Source: PUPG01 sp031323845 (GTDB lineage Bacteria; Bacteroidota; Bacteroidia; Bacteroidales; UBA7960). From it: a DNA stretch of 17,143 nucleotides. The position numbers and the translations under genes are program-made. The stretch covers positions 1-17,143 of the forward strand of contig JAVIYP010000056.1 of NCBI GenBank assembly GCA_031323845.1. Reading direction: 5' to 3'. This document shows positions 7,703 through 14,460 of this stretch, one piece after another; the stretch's first letter is position 1, and the number at the start of each line of letters is the position of its first letter. The notes beneath the pieces were generated by a model. That model was given only the letters and a program-made list of their open reading frames with translations, had not been told where the DNA came from and did no database searches.

Positions 7703-7981
7703 TCACTTGATCCTTTTCCAGGCCGAAGTCATTCTAAAATCCTGGTTATCTTTTTCGATGTGGGCTGTCCATTCATAAGTTTTCGGCCATTGTTTAAATA
7801 TTCGCGCAACGGTATAAAGAAAACGCAGCGACAGTTTATTTGGCCGCGGCCTCCATCCCTTATCGGGAATCATTACAACCGTTATTTTCTCATCCATCAT
7901 CTCAACGGCGTATCGACCAGAAATCCGGCCTGTTGAAGGATGCGCCCTGATAAAAAAAACGACAAAACCAAATTTTATCAT
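7703..7981 (-). CDS. Small hypothetical protein, possibly truncated
   Basis: A 92-codon frame that I do not recognise. After a hydrophobic start (IKFGFVVFFI) it becomes a basic, aromatic-rich sequence (GRISGRYAVEMMDEK, PDKGWRPRPNK, FKQWPKTYEWTAHIEKDNQ) ending SAWKRIK. The composition looks protein-like rather than random, and the codons are ordinary for the window. The ATG at 7981 has no obvious promoter or ribosome site, and the first ten residues differ in character from the rest, so this may be the 3' part of a longer gene that lost its start. It precedes the DJ-1/PfpI gene on the same strand. Confidence 0.45.
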   Translation of the reverse strand: MIKFGFVVFFIRAHPSTGRISGRYAVEMMDEKITVVMIPDKGWRPRPNKLSLRFLYTVARIFKQWPKTYEWTAHIEKDNQDFRMTSAWKRIK

Positions 7982-8021
7982 TATTTTTTCGCATTAATGT
8001 GTCAGTTATTCCAGATAAATC

Positions 8022-8108
8022 ATGCAAAAAAACAATTGCTTATATTACACCTTATGGGCGGTTGCACTTGTATGGTTACTGCAGTTTTATAACCTGGTTG
8101 GTTTTTGA
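8022..8108 (+). pseudogene. 3'-end remnant of a serine hydrolase paralogue
   Basis: Bases 8046-8106 match 12601-12661, the last 20 codons and first stop base of the intact serine hydrolase, at 58 of 61 positions. The frame is preserved: it reads YTLWAVALVWLLQFYNLVGF then TGA. Two of the three differences are synonymous and the third is Val for Ile, the pattern of a once-functional paralogue. Similarity fades before 8046. An in-frame ATG at 8022 makes a 28-codon open frame (MQKNNCLY then the helix), but there is no promoter or ribosome site, so I treat it as a gene remnant rather than a gene. Confidence 0.8.
8046..8106 (+). repeat. 61-bp direct repeat, copy 1
   Basis: This is near-identical (58/61) to 12601-12661 in the same orientation, 4,555 bases apart. 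The stretch 8061-8096 is identical over 36 bases. The two copies bracket the fic gene, the YkgJ-family gene and all but the 3' tip of the serine hydrolase. Confidence 0.9.
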
Positions 8109-8159
8109 ATACATGCAACAGGGAAGCTTCCGGAGTATGCCTGGTTTTTATGATAGCTG

Positions 8160-9704
8160 CTACAATCCATCCCGGTAAAACAGATCATTGTACCGCTTTT
8201 CAATGTCTTTTACTTCTTCAGTTGTAAGCATGGCAAACTCCTTTTCGCGGGCTCTTTTCGACAGTTCGCCGTTATTCTGCTCCAGAAATCGCATGAGCAA
8301 CGCCACCATGCTGTCGGGCATCTGGAACACATCATCCAGGTAGCTTTTCATTTCATCATATTTCTGCAAGTAAGCCACCTCTTCAGGGATTAGCCGTTCA
8401 ATGGTTTCGTTTACACAATCGTACAAGAACTCAGCCTGCAGGGTTGCATCAAAATAGCGGTAGTAATCAATGGTTTCATTTAAAACGGCAACATTGTTGT
8501 TTGCTGTATTTTCCCATTCAATAAAGTCCAGCAAGGGTTGTGAGTAGCTTTCCAACACGCGCCGGTAGTCATCTATGCGGTTCAATATGGCTGCCGAAAC
8601 CGGAAAAATGATTCCCTTTTGGGTAAACTTCATGATGGCCAGAATATGATGTATCAGGTAGCGGTGTATTCTGCCGTTGCCATCTGCAAAAGGATGAATA
8701 AACACGAATCCAAAAGCGATTGAAGCAGCTGCCAGCACGGCGTCATAGCCGGATGTCTCAATTTTGTCAGCGCTTTCAAGCAACCCATTGATCAGTTGAT
8801 CAATATCCTGGTGCCTGGCAGATATGTGGTCAGGGATGGGTTCGCCTGTCAGGCGATCATGTTGGCCTACAAAACCCCCTTCATCCCTGAAGCCCATTTT
8901 AATGAAACGGCTGTTTTCGATCACAATCTGCTGTAAACGCAAAAGCTCTGCCCTGGTCAGTGGTTTTGAACCCGCCTGCCCAATGGCTCTGCCCCATCTT
9001 ACCGCACGCTTACCTGTGGGAGTCTCCCCCTCAATGCTGAATGATGCTTTTGAGTCTTTTAAAAGCAGAAATGCGGATGTTCTCTGCAACACATCTTTGT
9101 GTATGTTGCTGAGGTTGCTGCTGTTCCTGGCGGAAAGATCTGACTCAATATAGCCGGCAAGTTTTTCAGTCTTGAAAATAAGCGGACAAAAATCAACCGT
9201 TCCCGGCAGATTGTTCCTGATGCGGTGGCGACTTGAGTTGTGGCTTTCGGAGGTTGAAAACTGAAGTTTTTCATCTATGAGTGGAACAAAATTTCCCCTT
9301 TTCAGGTCTTCAATGGGTAGTCTTATACCCATCAGCCATTCATATAAAAACCAGATTCTACGGCTGTACTGCCCCAATGGTTCGTTTTGCAGCAACGCCA
9401 ATATTTGGTTTTGGCTAAGTTTTTCAAACAGTTTCTTAAAAAACAGCAGGTTTATGCCTTCATATTTCAGTGAAAAAACCAGGTGGTCGTATAATGTTTC
9501 CCTGGGCTGGTGCCGCGGCGTAAACACACGCCACTGACTTGTAGCGTATTTCCTGTTTTTTGTGCTAATTAACGACAGTGTTTTGGGAATGGGAACCGGC
9601 AATTGATAGCAGTCAATTATTGCCCCATAGCCCGTAATCCAGCCCTCTTCAGGAGCCTTGACGCCATGAAAAACGCTTATTTTTTGTGAAATATGATTAC
9701 TCAA
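8160..9704 (-). CDS. Fic domain-containing protein (probable AMP-transferase, self-inhibited class)
   Basis: A cytoplasmic Fic-family enzyme of about 514 residues. The catalytic motif HPFADGNGRIHR is intact at 337-348, with the flap segment (FVGQHDRLTGEPIPDHISAR) before it. The inhibitory motif SFSIEG at 221-226 fits (S/T)xxxE(G/N), so activity is probably restrained by an N-terminal inhibitory helix. Such enzymes usually transfer AMP from ATP to hydroxyl side chains of target proteins. The N-terminal region (CYQLPVPIPKTLSLIS, WRVFTPRHQP, LVFSLKYEGINL) is typical of long bacterial Fic proteins, and the C-terminus is helical. There is no in-frame ATG before about residue 125. I chose TTG 9704 because the alternative TTG at 9734 lies inside the -7 element. 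No antitoxin-like gene is adjacent. The promoter and first codons lie in a repeat array. Confidence 0.9.
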   Translation of the reverse strand: MSNHISQKISVFHGVKAPEEGWITGYGAIIDCYQLPVPIPKTLSLISTKNRKYATSQWRVFTPRHQPRETLYDHLVFSLKYEGINLLFFKKLFEKLSQNQILALLQNEPLGQYSRRIWFLYEWLMGIRLPIEDLKRGNFVPLIDEKLQFSTSESHNSSRHRIRNNLPGTVDFCPLIFKTEKLAGYIESDLSARNSSNLSNIHKDVLQRTSAFLLLKDSKASFSIEGETPTGKRAVRWGRAIGQAGSKPLTRAELLRLQQIVIENSRFIKMGFRDEGGFVGQHDRLTGEPIPDHISARHQDIDQLINGLLESADKIETSGYDAVLAAASIAFGFVFIHPFADGNGRIHRYLIHHILAIMKFTQKGIIFPVSAAILNRIDDYRRVLESYSQPLLDFIEWENTANNNVAVLNETIDYYRYFDATLQAEFLYDCVNETIERLIPEEVAYLQKYDEMKSYLDDVFQMPDSMVALLMRFLEQNNGELSKRAREKEFAMLTTEEVKDIEKRYNDLFYRDGL

Positions 9705-9796
9705 GGTCTTGTTTTGTGAAATATAATTACGCAAAGATAGGTGAAAAACAGATACAATCCGTGAAAAATGATTATTTTTTGATAGCTTCTGTGAAA
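9666..9796. repeat. Phased (A/G)TGAAA repeat array over the fic promoter and start
   Basis: On the plus strand GTGAAA occurs at 9686, 9716, 9741, 9761 and 9791, and ATGAAA at 9666. The spacings are 20, 30, 25, 20 and 30, so the first triplet is repeated exactly 75 bases later. The best extended copies are TGTGAAATATGATTACTCAA (9685-9704), TGTGAAATATAATTACGCAA (9715-9734) and CGTGAAAAATGATTA (9760-9774). The array contains the -7 element and, on the minus strand, reads through in frame as related peptides (NHFSRIVSVFH and NHISQKISVFH). It could be an operator array or a decayed tandem duplication. Confidence 0.7.
9731..9739 (-). promoter_or_regulatory. -7 promoter element of fic
   Basis: The minus strand reads TATCTTTGC, a full match to TAnnTTTG plus the preferred C. 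The start of transcription would be around 9725, giving roughly 20 bases of leader before TTG 9704. The region where -33 would lie (about 9758-9766) is inside a repeat copy, with TTTTTCAC instead of TTTG. A regulator bound to the repeats would cover the promoter. Confidence 0.6.
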
Positions 9797-9869
9797 ATCA
9801 AGGAACGTTCGGTTGCTGTTACAAGCTGAAAGCTCACCGGCCGGAAACTCTGTAATTCAACTCCTGCTT

Positions 9870-10370
9870 TTATCTTTCAAAAACATTATAAACAATAGGG
9901 CAAACGCCATAGTTGTGAATCACTCTAATAGTACGCGAAGTAAATCCCGGTTTATGGGTGTGAGGATATGACCTGCAATCTTTGGGCCTGTCAGAATATA
10001 CGGAGCAACTTTTGTCATTGAGAAAAATGCAAGGTGCATCTTTCAGAAATTTAACGCCATCAAAATTGTCTGTCTCAACAAACTGCGACATGAATTCGCC
10101 GACCACCATGTTTTTAATTTGTGCCAATCTATTTATCTCAGATTCCGACACACAAGGCTTCAGACTTTTGCAACAATTTCCACATTGTTGACAATCAATC
10201 TGTGCGGTGACTTCTTTATTGATCCTGTGAACAATGCGGTCAACTTTATCAGGATCCTGCCCTTTGAGGAAAATCCTGAAATCAATGTTTTCATCTTCTA
10301 TTAACTCGCCAAGCATGGCAATCCTGGCGAGATTTAGTTCAAGGTTATTGTTGTTACTCGGGGCTTTCAT
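9870..10370 (-). CDS. YkgJ-family cysteine cluster protein
   Basis: A 166-residue soluble protein with the cysteine pattern of the zinc/iron-chelating YkgJ family. CQQCGNCC gives Cys60, 63, 66 and 67, with Cys73 close by; PCIFLNDKSCSVYSDRPKDCRSYP gives Cys114, 122 and 132, and Cys157 is near the end. Family members are thought to bind a metal or Fe-S cluster through these cysteines; their biological role is mostly unknown. The N-terminal 55 residues are helical and charged. It is encoded upstream of fic on the same strand with about 165 bases between them, and fic has its own promoter, so co-transcription is possible but not required. A -7 element lies 220 bases upstream of the ATG. Confidence 0.88.
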   Translation of the reverse strand: MKAPSNNNNLELNLARIAMLGELIEDENIDFRIFLKGQDPDKVDRIVHRINKEVTAQIDCQQCGNCCKSLKPCVSESEINRLAQIKNMVVGEFMSQFVETDNFDGVKFLKDAPCIFLNDKSCSVYSDRPKDCRSYPHTHKPGFTSRTIRVIHNYGVCPIVYNVFER

Positions 10371-10590
10371 GTTGTTTTTATCCGTTTATACTTTCTTTAG
10401 CCTTTGATTATCAGCGTGTTGTTATTTAACATGCAAAACAAAACCTTATTTTTTCTTGTTTAACCTCAGTACAAAAACAGGTCTGCCCACCGAAACATAT
10501 ACCTTATTAGCTTATTAACAGACATTTATTCAAAAATTTTAATCAAACGCTTAAAGCTAGCATTGCAATTGAACCCGCTTCACTGAACCT

Positions 10591-10599
10591 GCAAAGATA
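10591..10599 (-). promoter_or_regulatory. -7 element, probably for the YkgJ-family gene
   Basis: The minus strand reads TATCTTTGC, a full match. It is the only CAAAnnTA on the plus strand between 10371 and 10600. It predicts a leader of about 215 bases, unusually long for this window. Confidence 0.5.
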
Positions 10600-10682
10600 A
10601 ATGGTTCTGCTTTATCAGGCGGTACCATTCAGCATCGTTAAAAATAATTCATTACCAGCGTTTATTAATTATACTTTGATTG

Positions 10683-10691
10683 TATTTTTGC
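10683..10691 (+). promoter_or_regulatory. -7 element of the serine hydrolase gene
   Basis: TATTTTTGC matches TAnnTTTG, 31 bases before the ATG at 10723. TTTA at 10661-10664 lies 18 bases upstream as a weak -33 box. Confidence 0.55.
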
Positions 10692-10722
10692 CTCGTATAT
10701 AGAACCAAAAATCTCCACAAAC

Positions 10723-12663
10723 ATGAGCCGCATTATTATCTCTCTGACCTTGCTGGGTCTGGCATTTTTTATCAACACCAAGGCTGTTGATGCAAATAGT
10801 CATAATCATACTTCTCATGCCGAATTATCCGAAATGGGTCGTTTTATTCATGAGCAGATGGATACTTACGTGAACAAAAACCATATCCCCAATGCCGTAA
10901 TGGCCATCGTCACGGCAAACGGCGATACTTTCATGAAAGGGTACGGCCAAAGCAGTTTGCAAAACGGCGAGCCAACAGACCCGGAGAAACACCTCTTCCG
11001 CACCGGCTCGGTGTCAAAGATTTTTGTATGGACAGCAGTCATGCAACTTTATGAAAGAGGTCTGGTTGATCTGGATGCAGATATTAACACCTATCTGGAT
11101 GTTGACTTTAACCACCGGATACTTTACAATGGTGATGAAGTCCCAATAACCCTGCGGCACCTCCTGAATCACACTGCAGGATTCGAAGATGTGCTGCAGA
11201 ATTTGTTCAGCTTTAGTCCGCAGCCTGCATTGAGGGAACAGCTGCTTGACATGGTTCCGGCGCGTATCTTCCCACCCGGTGAGGTAATGGCCTACTCCAA
11301 CTGGGGCACTTCACTTACCGGTTATATTGTGGAATGTGTAACAGGACTATCCTTTGAAGATTATGTTGAGCAGTATATTTTTGAGCCGCTGGGAATGATG
11401 TCCAGCAGCTTCCGCCAGCCGCTGCCTGACGATTTAAAGAAAAACTTTGTAACTGCTTACCGCTGGGTTGATGGCACATTTATGGAAGGACATTTTGAAC
11501 ACATGGCTGCACCGGCCGGTGGAATCAGCACTACTGCCCGCGACATGGTGCTCTTCTTGCATGCGCAGCTGAACGGCGGTGAAAATGAGTACGGCCGGTT
11601 CATGGATGCTTCCACCCTGCAAACCATGCATACAAACAGCTTCAGCTATCACCCCCTGACGGCAGGGATTGCTCACGGTTTTTTGGAATGGTATATAAAC
11701 GGACAGCGAATCATCTGGCACGGAGGCAGTTCCACGGTGTTTGATTCCGGTTTTTACCTGCTTAACGAATCAGGGCTTGGCCTGTTTTTTGCCTACAGCG
11801 GAGGAAGCTATACCGGTCATGCCCGCATTATGAACAAGTTCATGGATACATTTTTTCCACAACAAGTTGTGCAAGAAAAAGATTACGAACCCCTGCTGGC
11901 CACGGAAATCGAACAATTGGAAGGCTTTTACCACCAAAGCCGGATGATGAGAACAAGCTCGGATAAAATGCTTAACCTGGTTATGGGAAGTTTTCAGCTT
12001 CGTGGCACCTCTGAGAACATCATCGAATTCTCTCTTTATGAAGAAGATTATGTTTTTGAGCAGGTAGTTCCCGGAGTTTTCAAACGGATATCAGAAAAAA
12101 GCAGCTATCCTTTCGGACCGCTCGATTACCTGGTTGTGGGCAAAGAACCCAACGGCCGGCCCATGCTTATTACCGATGGCCCGATGACGTTTATAAAAAC
12201 CAGTTGGCGCGAGACACCCTCTTTTGCCGCTCTGATCTTTATCCCATCATTGTTTTTGGCTGTTACCGTGGTGCTTTTTCTTATCATACGGCTCGTGGTG
12301 AAGAAAGTGCGCCGCAGGGTGCCGTGCTTTTCTGCCGAAACCATCATAATTAACCGGGTAATGGGGGGTCACGCAGCTGCATTTCTGCTTTCGCTCATGC
12401 TTTTTATGGTATCAGCGGAGCCACATCCGGTCCATCAGCTGCCACAATCGTTTTTCGAGCCCAACCCGATCCTTGATCTGTTAATCAGCATGGGATTATG
12501 GATCACGGGCATTCTGTCGTTAGGACTACTGGTTATGATGATCCGGCGTGCCAGGGTTGCCGGCTACCGCCCCCTGCCCTCTTTTATTGTCCAGGGACTA
12601 TACACGTTATGGGCAGTTGCACTTGTATGGTTACTGCAGTTTTATAACCTGATTGGTTTTTAG
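10723..12663 (+). CDS. Membrane-anchored serine hydrolase of the beta-lactamase (class C/PBP4-like) family
   Basis: A 646-residue protein with an N-terminal signal sequence (about 1-22) and an exported serine hydrolase domain. The active-site motif SVSK is at 96-99 (Ser96, Lys99) after LFRTG. The second motif is YSN at 191-193, and the third is HGG at 333-335. These are the SxxK, YxN and HxG-type motifs of class C beta-lactamase-related enzymes (Pfam Beta-lactamase), which include D-aminopeptidases, esterases and carboxypeptidases as well as true beta-lactamases. Residues 400-490 form a beta-rich linker domain, and four C-terminal membrane helices follow (about 492-515, 547-563, 580-602 and 622-643). 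The family member is probably not an antibiotic-resistance enzyme; a role in envelope peptide or ester turnover is more likely. The last 20 codons are duplicated at 8046-8106. Confidence 0.9.
   Translation: MSRIIISLTLLGLAFFINTKAVDANSHNHTSHAELSEMGRFIHEQMDTYVNKNHIPNAVMAIVTANGDTFMKGYGQSSLQNGEPTDPEKHLFRTGSVSKIFVWTAVMQLYERGLVDLDADINTYLDVDFNHRILYNGDEVPITLRHLLNHTAGFEDVLQNLFSFSPQPALREQLLDMVPARIFPPGEVMAYSNWGTSLTGYIVECVTGLSFEDYVEQYIFEPLGMMSSSFRQPLPDDLKKNFVTAYRWVDGTFMEGHFEHMAAPAGGISTTARDMVLFLHAQLNGGENEYGRFMDASTLQTMHTNSFSYHPLTAGIAHGFLEWYINGQRIIWHGGSSTVFDSGFYLLNESGLGLFFAYSGGSYTGHARIMNKFMDTFFPQQVVQEKDYEPLLATEIEQLEGFYHQSRMMRTSSDKMLNLVMGSFQLRGTSENIIEFSLYEEDYVFEQVVPGVFKRISEKSSYPFGPLDYLVVGKEPNGRPMLITDGPMTFIKTSWRETPSFAALIFIPSLFLAVTVVLFLIIRLVVKKVRRRVPCFSAETIIINRVMGGHAAAFLLSLMLFMVSAEPHPVHQLPQSFFEPNPILDLLISMGLWITGILSLGLLVMMIRRARVAGYRPLPSFIVQGLYTLWAVALVWLLQFYNLIGF
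12601..12661 (+). repeat. 61-bp direct repeat, copy 2
   Basis: This is the 3' end of the serine hydrolase gene, encoding its last membrane helix, and the partner of 8046-8106. The three mismatches are at 12606, 12615 and 12652. Confidence 0.9.
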
Positions 12664-12800
12664 ACCAACTGAAAACGATTGATTTTTTGCAGCCATTGCA
12701 ATAATCAGGAAACACTCGTATATCAATAGATACGAAGAGGTGAGTGGGATTAATCTAATATACTATACAGCTTTGTAACTCCGCAAACCTGTTTAAGTGG

Positions 12801-13601
12801 TTAGGTTTTCTTAATGATCCATATATCTTGCTGGGGTCTCCCGTTTTTGACTTCGCCGGCTATGTGTTCCAACACTTCATTCTCACCAATTAATTCTTTA
12901 ATAAATTTGATTGGATGATACGCCCCAAATGTTCGATGTCCCTCTTTGGTGTTCGATTTTACAACCAACTCACCCTGGTCGAATTTTATCTTTTCTGTTT
13001 CTGATAATTGCATTGTAAAAGCGTCGCCATGCATGGTTAAAAACAGCATGGCATTTGGTTTCAGAATTCTCATTAATTCGTTAAACCATTTATAATGCAT
13101 CTCTTCAGAAAGATGGGTAAAAATTGATATTCCATAAATAATATCAAAATAATTATCCTCATATGCCATTGGAGGAGCTAACTGGTTTTGACCAAATGAA
13201 ACACCATGAATATTCGTCCGGCACCATTCAGTGTATTTTTTATTGTAATCTGTGGCGTACAGCCTGCAAGTGTTGTCGACAAGAGCAGGCATATGCCGAA
13301 CAATTCTACCCGGCCCGCATCCCCAGTCCAGAATATTCAGGTTTTTGAGTGTTTTGTGTTTTTTAAAGAAACCAACCAGCCATTTAGCTGTATCAAAGCT
13401 GTCGTTATAATAGGAAGAATAATCCAGTTTAAATGTTTCGTAAACAAAATAGGCGGGAGGGATTTTTACCCCGGGATTCTTTTTAAAGAATCTTCTTCTT
13501 GACCTGTAAGTTCTAAAATACTGAATATAAAACCTCGATTTATCACTCAATCTGATTAATCCAAGTTTTCTTATAAGTGCTGAAATGTAATACTTATTCA
13601 T
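12801..13601 (-). CDS. Class I SAM-dependent methyltransferase
   Basis: A 266-residue cytoplasmic protein with a basic N-terminal region (about 1-60, many Arg/Lys/Tyr) and a Rossmann methyltransferase domain. Motif I is NILDWGCGPGRI at 89-100, which binds S-adenosylmethionine. It is followed by LYATDYNKKY (the acidic motif II), YFDIIYGISIFTHL (motif IV region) and RILKPNAMLFLTMHG (motif V/VI region). This order fits Methyltransf_11/25-type enzymes; the substrate is unknown, though lone enzymes of this kind often act on glycans, lipids or small metabolites. The gene and its upstream flank are visibly richer in A+T (some lines near 25% G+C) than htpX or the permease, which suggests acquisition by transfer. 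No functionally related gene is adjacent. Confidence 0.88.
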   Translation of the reverse strand: MNKYYISALIRKLGLIRLSDKSRFYIQYFRTYRSRRRFFKKNPGVKIPPAYFVYETFKLDYSSYYNDSFDTAKWLVGFFKKHKTLKNLNILDWGCGPGRIVRHMPALVDNTCRLYATDYNKKYTEWCRTNIHGVSFGQNQLAPPMAYEDNYFDIIYGISIFTHLSEEMHYKWFNELMRILKPNAMLFLTMHGDAFTMQLSETEKIKFDQGELVVKSNTKEGHRTFGAYHPIKFIKELIGENEVLEHIAGEVKNGRPQQDIWIIKKT

Positions 13602-13968
13602 TATTTTTCTGTTTGACTTTTAACCTAAACGATATAAGTCGATTCTATTCTTCATCTGGTTCTGATTGTTTTTCTTTGAAAGAACTGACGCCACGAATTT
13701 GCAGGAGTCAAATTTAGTGATATCTGTCAAATAGACTACGTTTTCTTTGACAACAAAAAACCAATGTTCTATTATTGAAGGACATTTTCTTATAACATTT
13801 TTAAGCCGCAGTCTATAATCTCTGAACTCAGAAGCTGAAAATCGTTTCAACTTTGTCAGAACTCATTTTTTTGTTGCTAAAGCTGAGACAAATCAGGCAT
13901 TCTGCAAATATTTCTGAAATTTGTGTCACAAAACAGCCCTCTTTTTCGACTTCATTATATAGAAGCGC
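13602..13968. other. AT-rich spacer between methyltransferase and sigma factor genes
   Basis: These 367 bases show no credible gene. A weak -7 match on the minus strand (TAAATTTG, 13716-13709) could serve the methyltransferase. On the plus strand TGTCAC at 13924-13929 and CGAC at 13947-13950, 17 bases apart, could form an ECF-type promoter in front of the sigma gene, but this is tentative. Confidence 0.35.
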
Positions 13969-14460
13969 ATGCATTTGGAAACTTTCGACAAATTGTATAA
14001 GCAACATTATCACGAACTGCATCGCATTGCACAAAAAATGCTTTGCTATGATACAGCGAATGATATCGTACAGGATGTTTTCATGGATTATTATCAAAAA
14101 ACAAAAAATGGAAATACCATAGAGTTCCCAAAAAGCTTCCTCTATCGCTGTACTTTAAACAAATGCATTGATGTTCAAAGAAAGAATAAAAGGTTTGCCG
14201 GCAATCATATTCCGGAGGAAACACCGGATTACAAGGACGATTTTGAAAAGCATGAAGCAAGGGATTGCATAAGGAATTGCCTTGCAGCATTAGATATCAA
14301 AGACAGGGAGCTTGTAGTATTATACACCGAAGGATTATCATACAAGGAGATGGCCGAAGTTACGCAGATCCGGTTCAATTCCATAGGTAAAACACTTTCA
14401 AGGGCACTGAAAAAACTGGAAAAAGAGATAAATATTCAAGGCTATGAACTGCTTAAATGA
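13969..14460 (+). CDS. ECF (extracytoplasmic function) RNA polymerase sigma factor
   Basis: A 163-residue sigma-70 family protein of the short ECF type. Region 2 spans about 5-70 (FDKLYKQHYHELHRIAQKML, NDIVQDVFMDYYQ, FLYRCTLNKCIDVQRK). Region 4 spans about 103-152 (LAALDIKDRELVVLYTEGLSYKEMAEV, with the recognition helix around SIGKTLSRALKKLEKEI). It directs RNA polymerase to a small regulon when released by its anti-sigma factor, which is the next gene and overlaps it by 17 bases; such overlap usually implies translational coupling and balanced amounts. No TAnnTTTG element is upstream, consistent with an autoregulated ECF promoter, though I cannot prove one. The start ATG gives the expected N-terminus. 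Confidence 0.93.
   Translation: MHLETFDKLYKQHYHELHRIAQKMLCYDTANDIVQDVFMDYYQKTKNGNTIEFPKSFLYRCTLNKCIDVQRKNKRFAGNHIPEETPDYKDDFEKHEARDCIRNCLAALDIKDRELVVLYTEGLSYKEMAEVTQIRFNSIGKTLSRALKKLEKEINIQGYELLK

Larger units (their letters stand above)
10371..10722. other. Divergent control region between the YkgJ-family and serine hydrolase genes
   Basis: These 352 AT-rich bases hold one -7 element for each direction (10591-10599 minus, 10683-10691 plus). Between the minus-strand promoter and the YkgJ-family start there are about 220 bases with only trivial frames, the longest starting MSVNKLIRYMF at 10525. I see no riboswitch, hairpin with T-run or repeat. Confidence 0.5.

Noticed and set aside
8160..10370. 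fic plus the YkgJ-family gene as a toxin-antitoxin or defence pair
   Set aside because: The Fic protein carries its own inhibitory motif, the YkgJ-family protein is not an antitoxin type, and each has its own promoter; proximity alone is not enough.
13620..13850. 76-codon minus-strand frame upstream of the methyltransferase
   Set aside because: AT-rich DNA gives such frames by chance; the composition is lysine/asparagine-rich at the end, there is no promoter, and a possible methyltransferase -7 element lies inside it.
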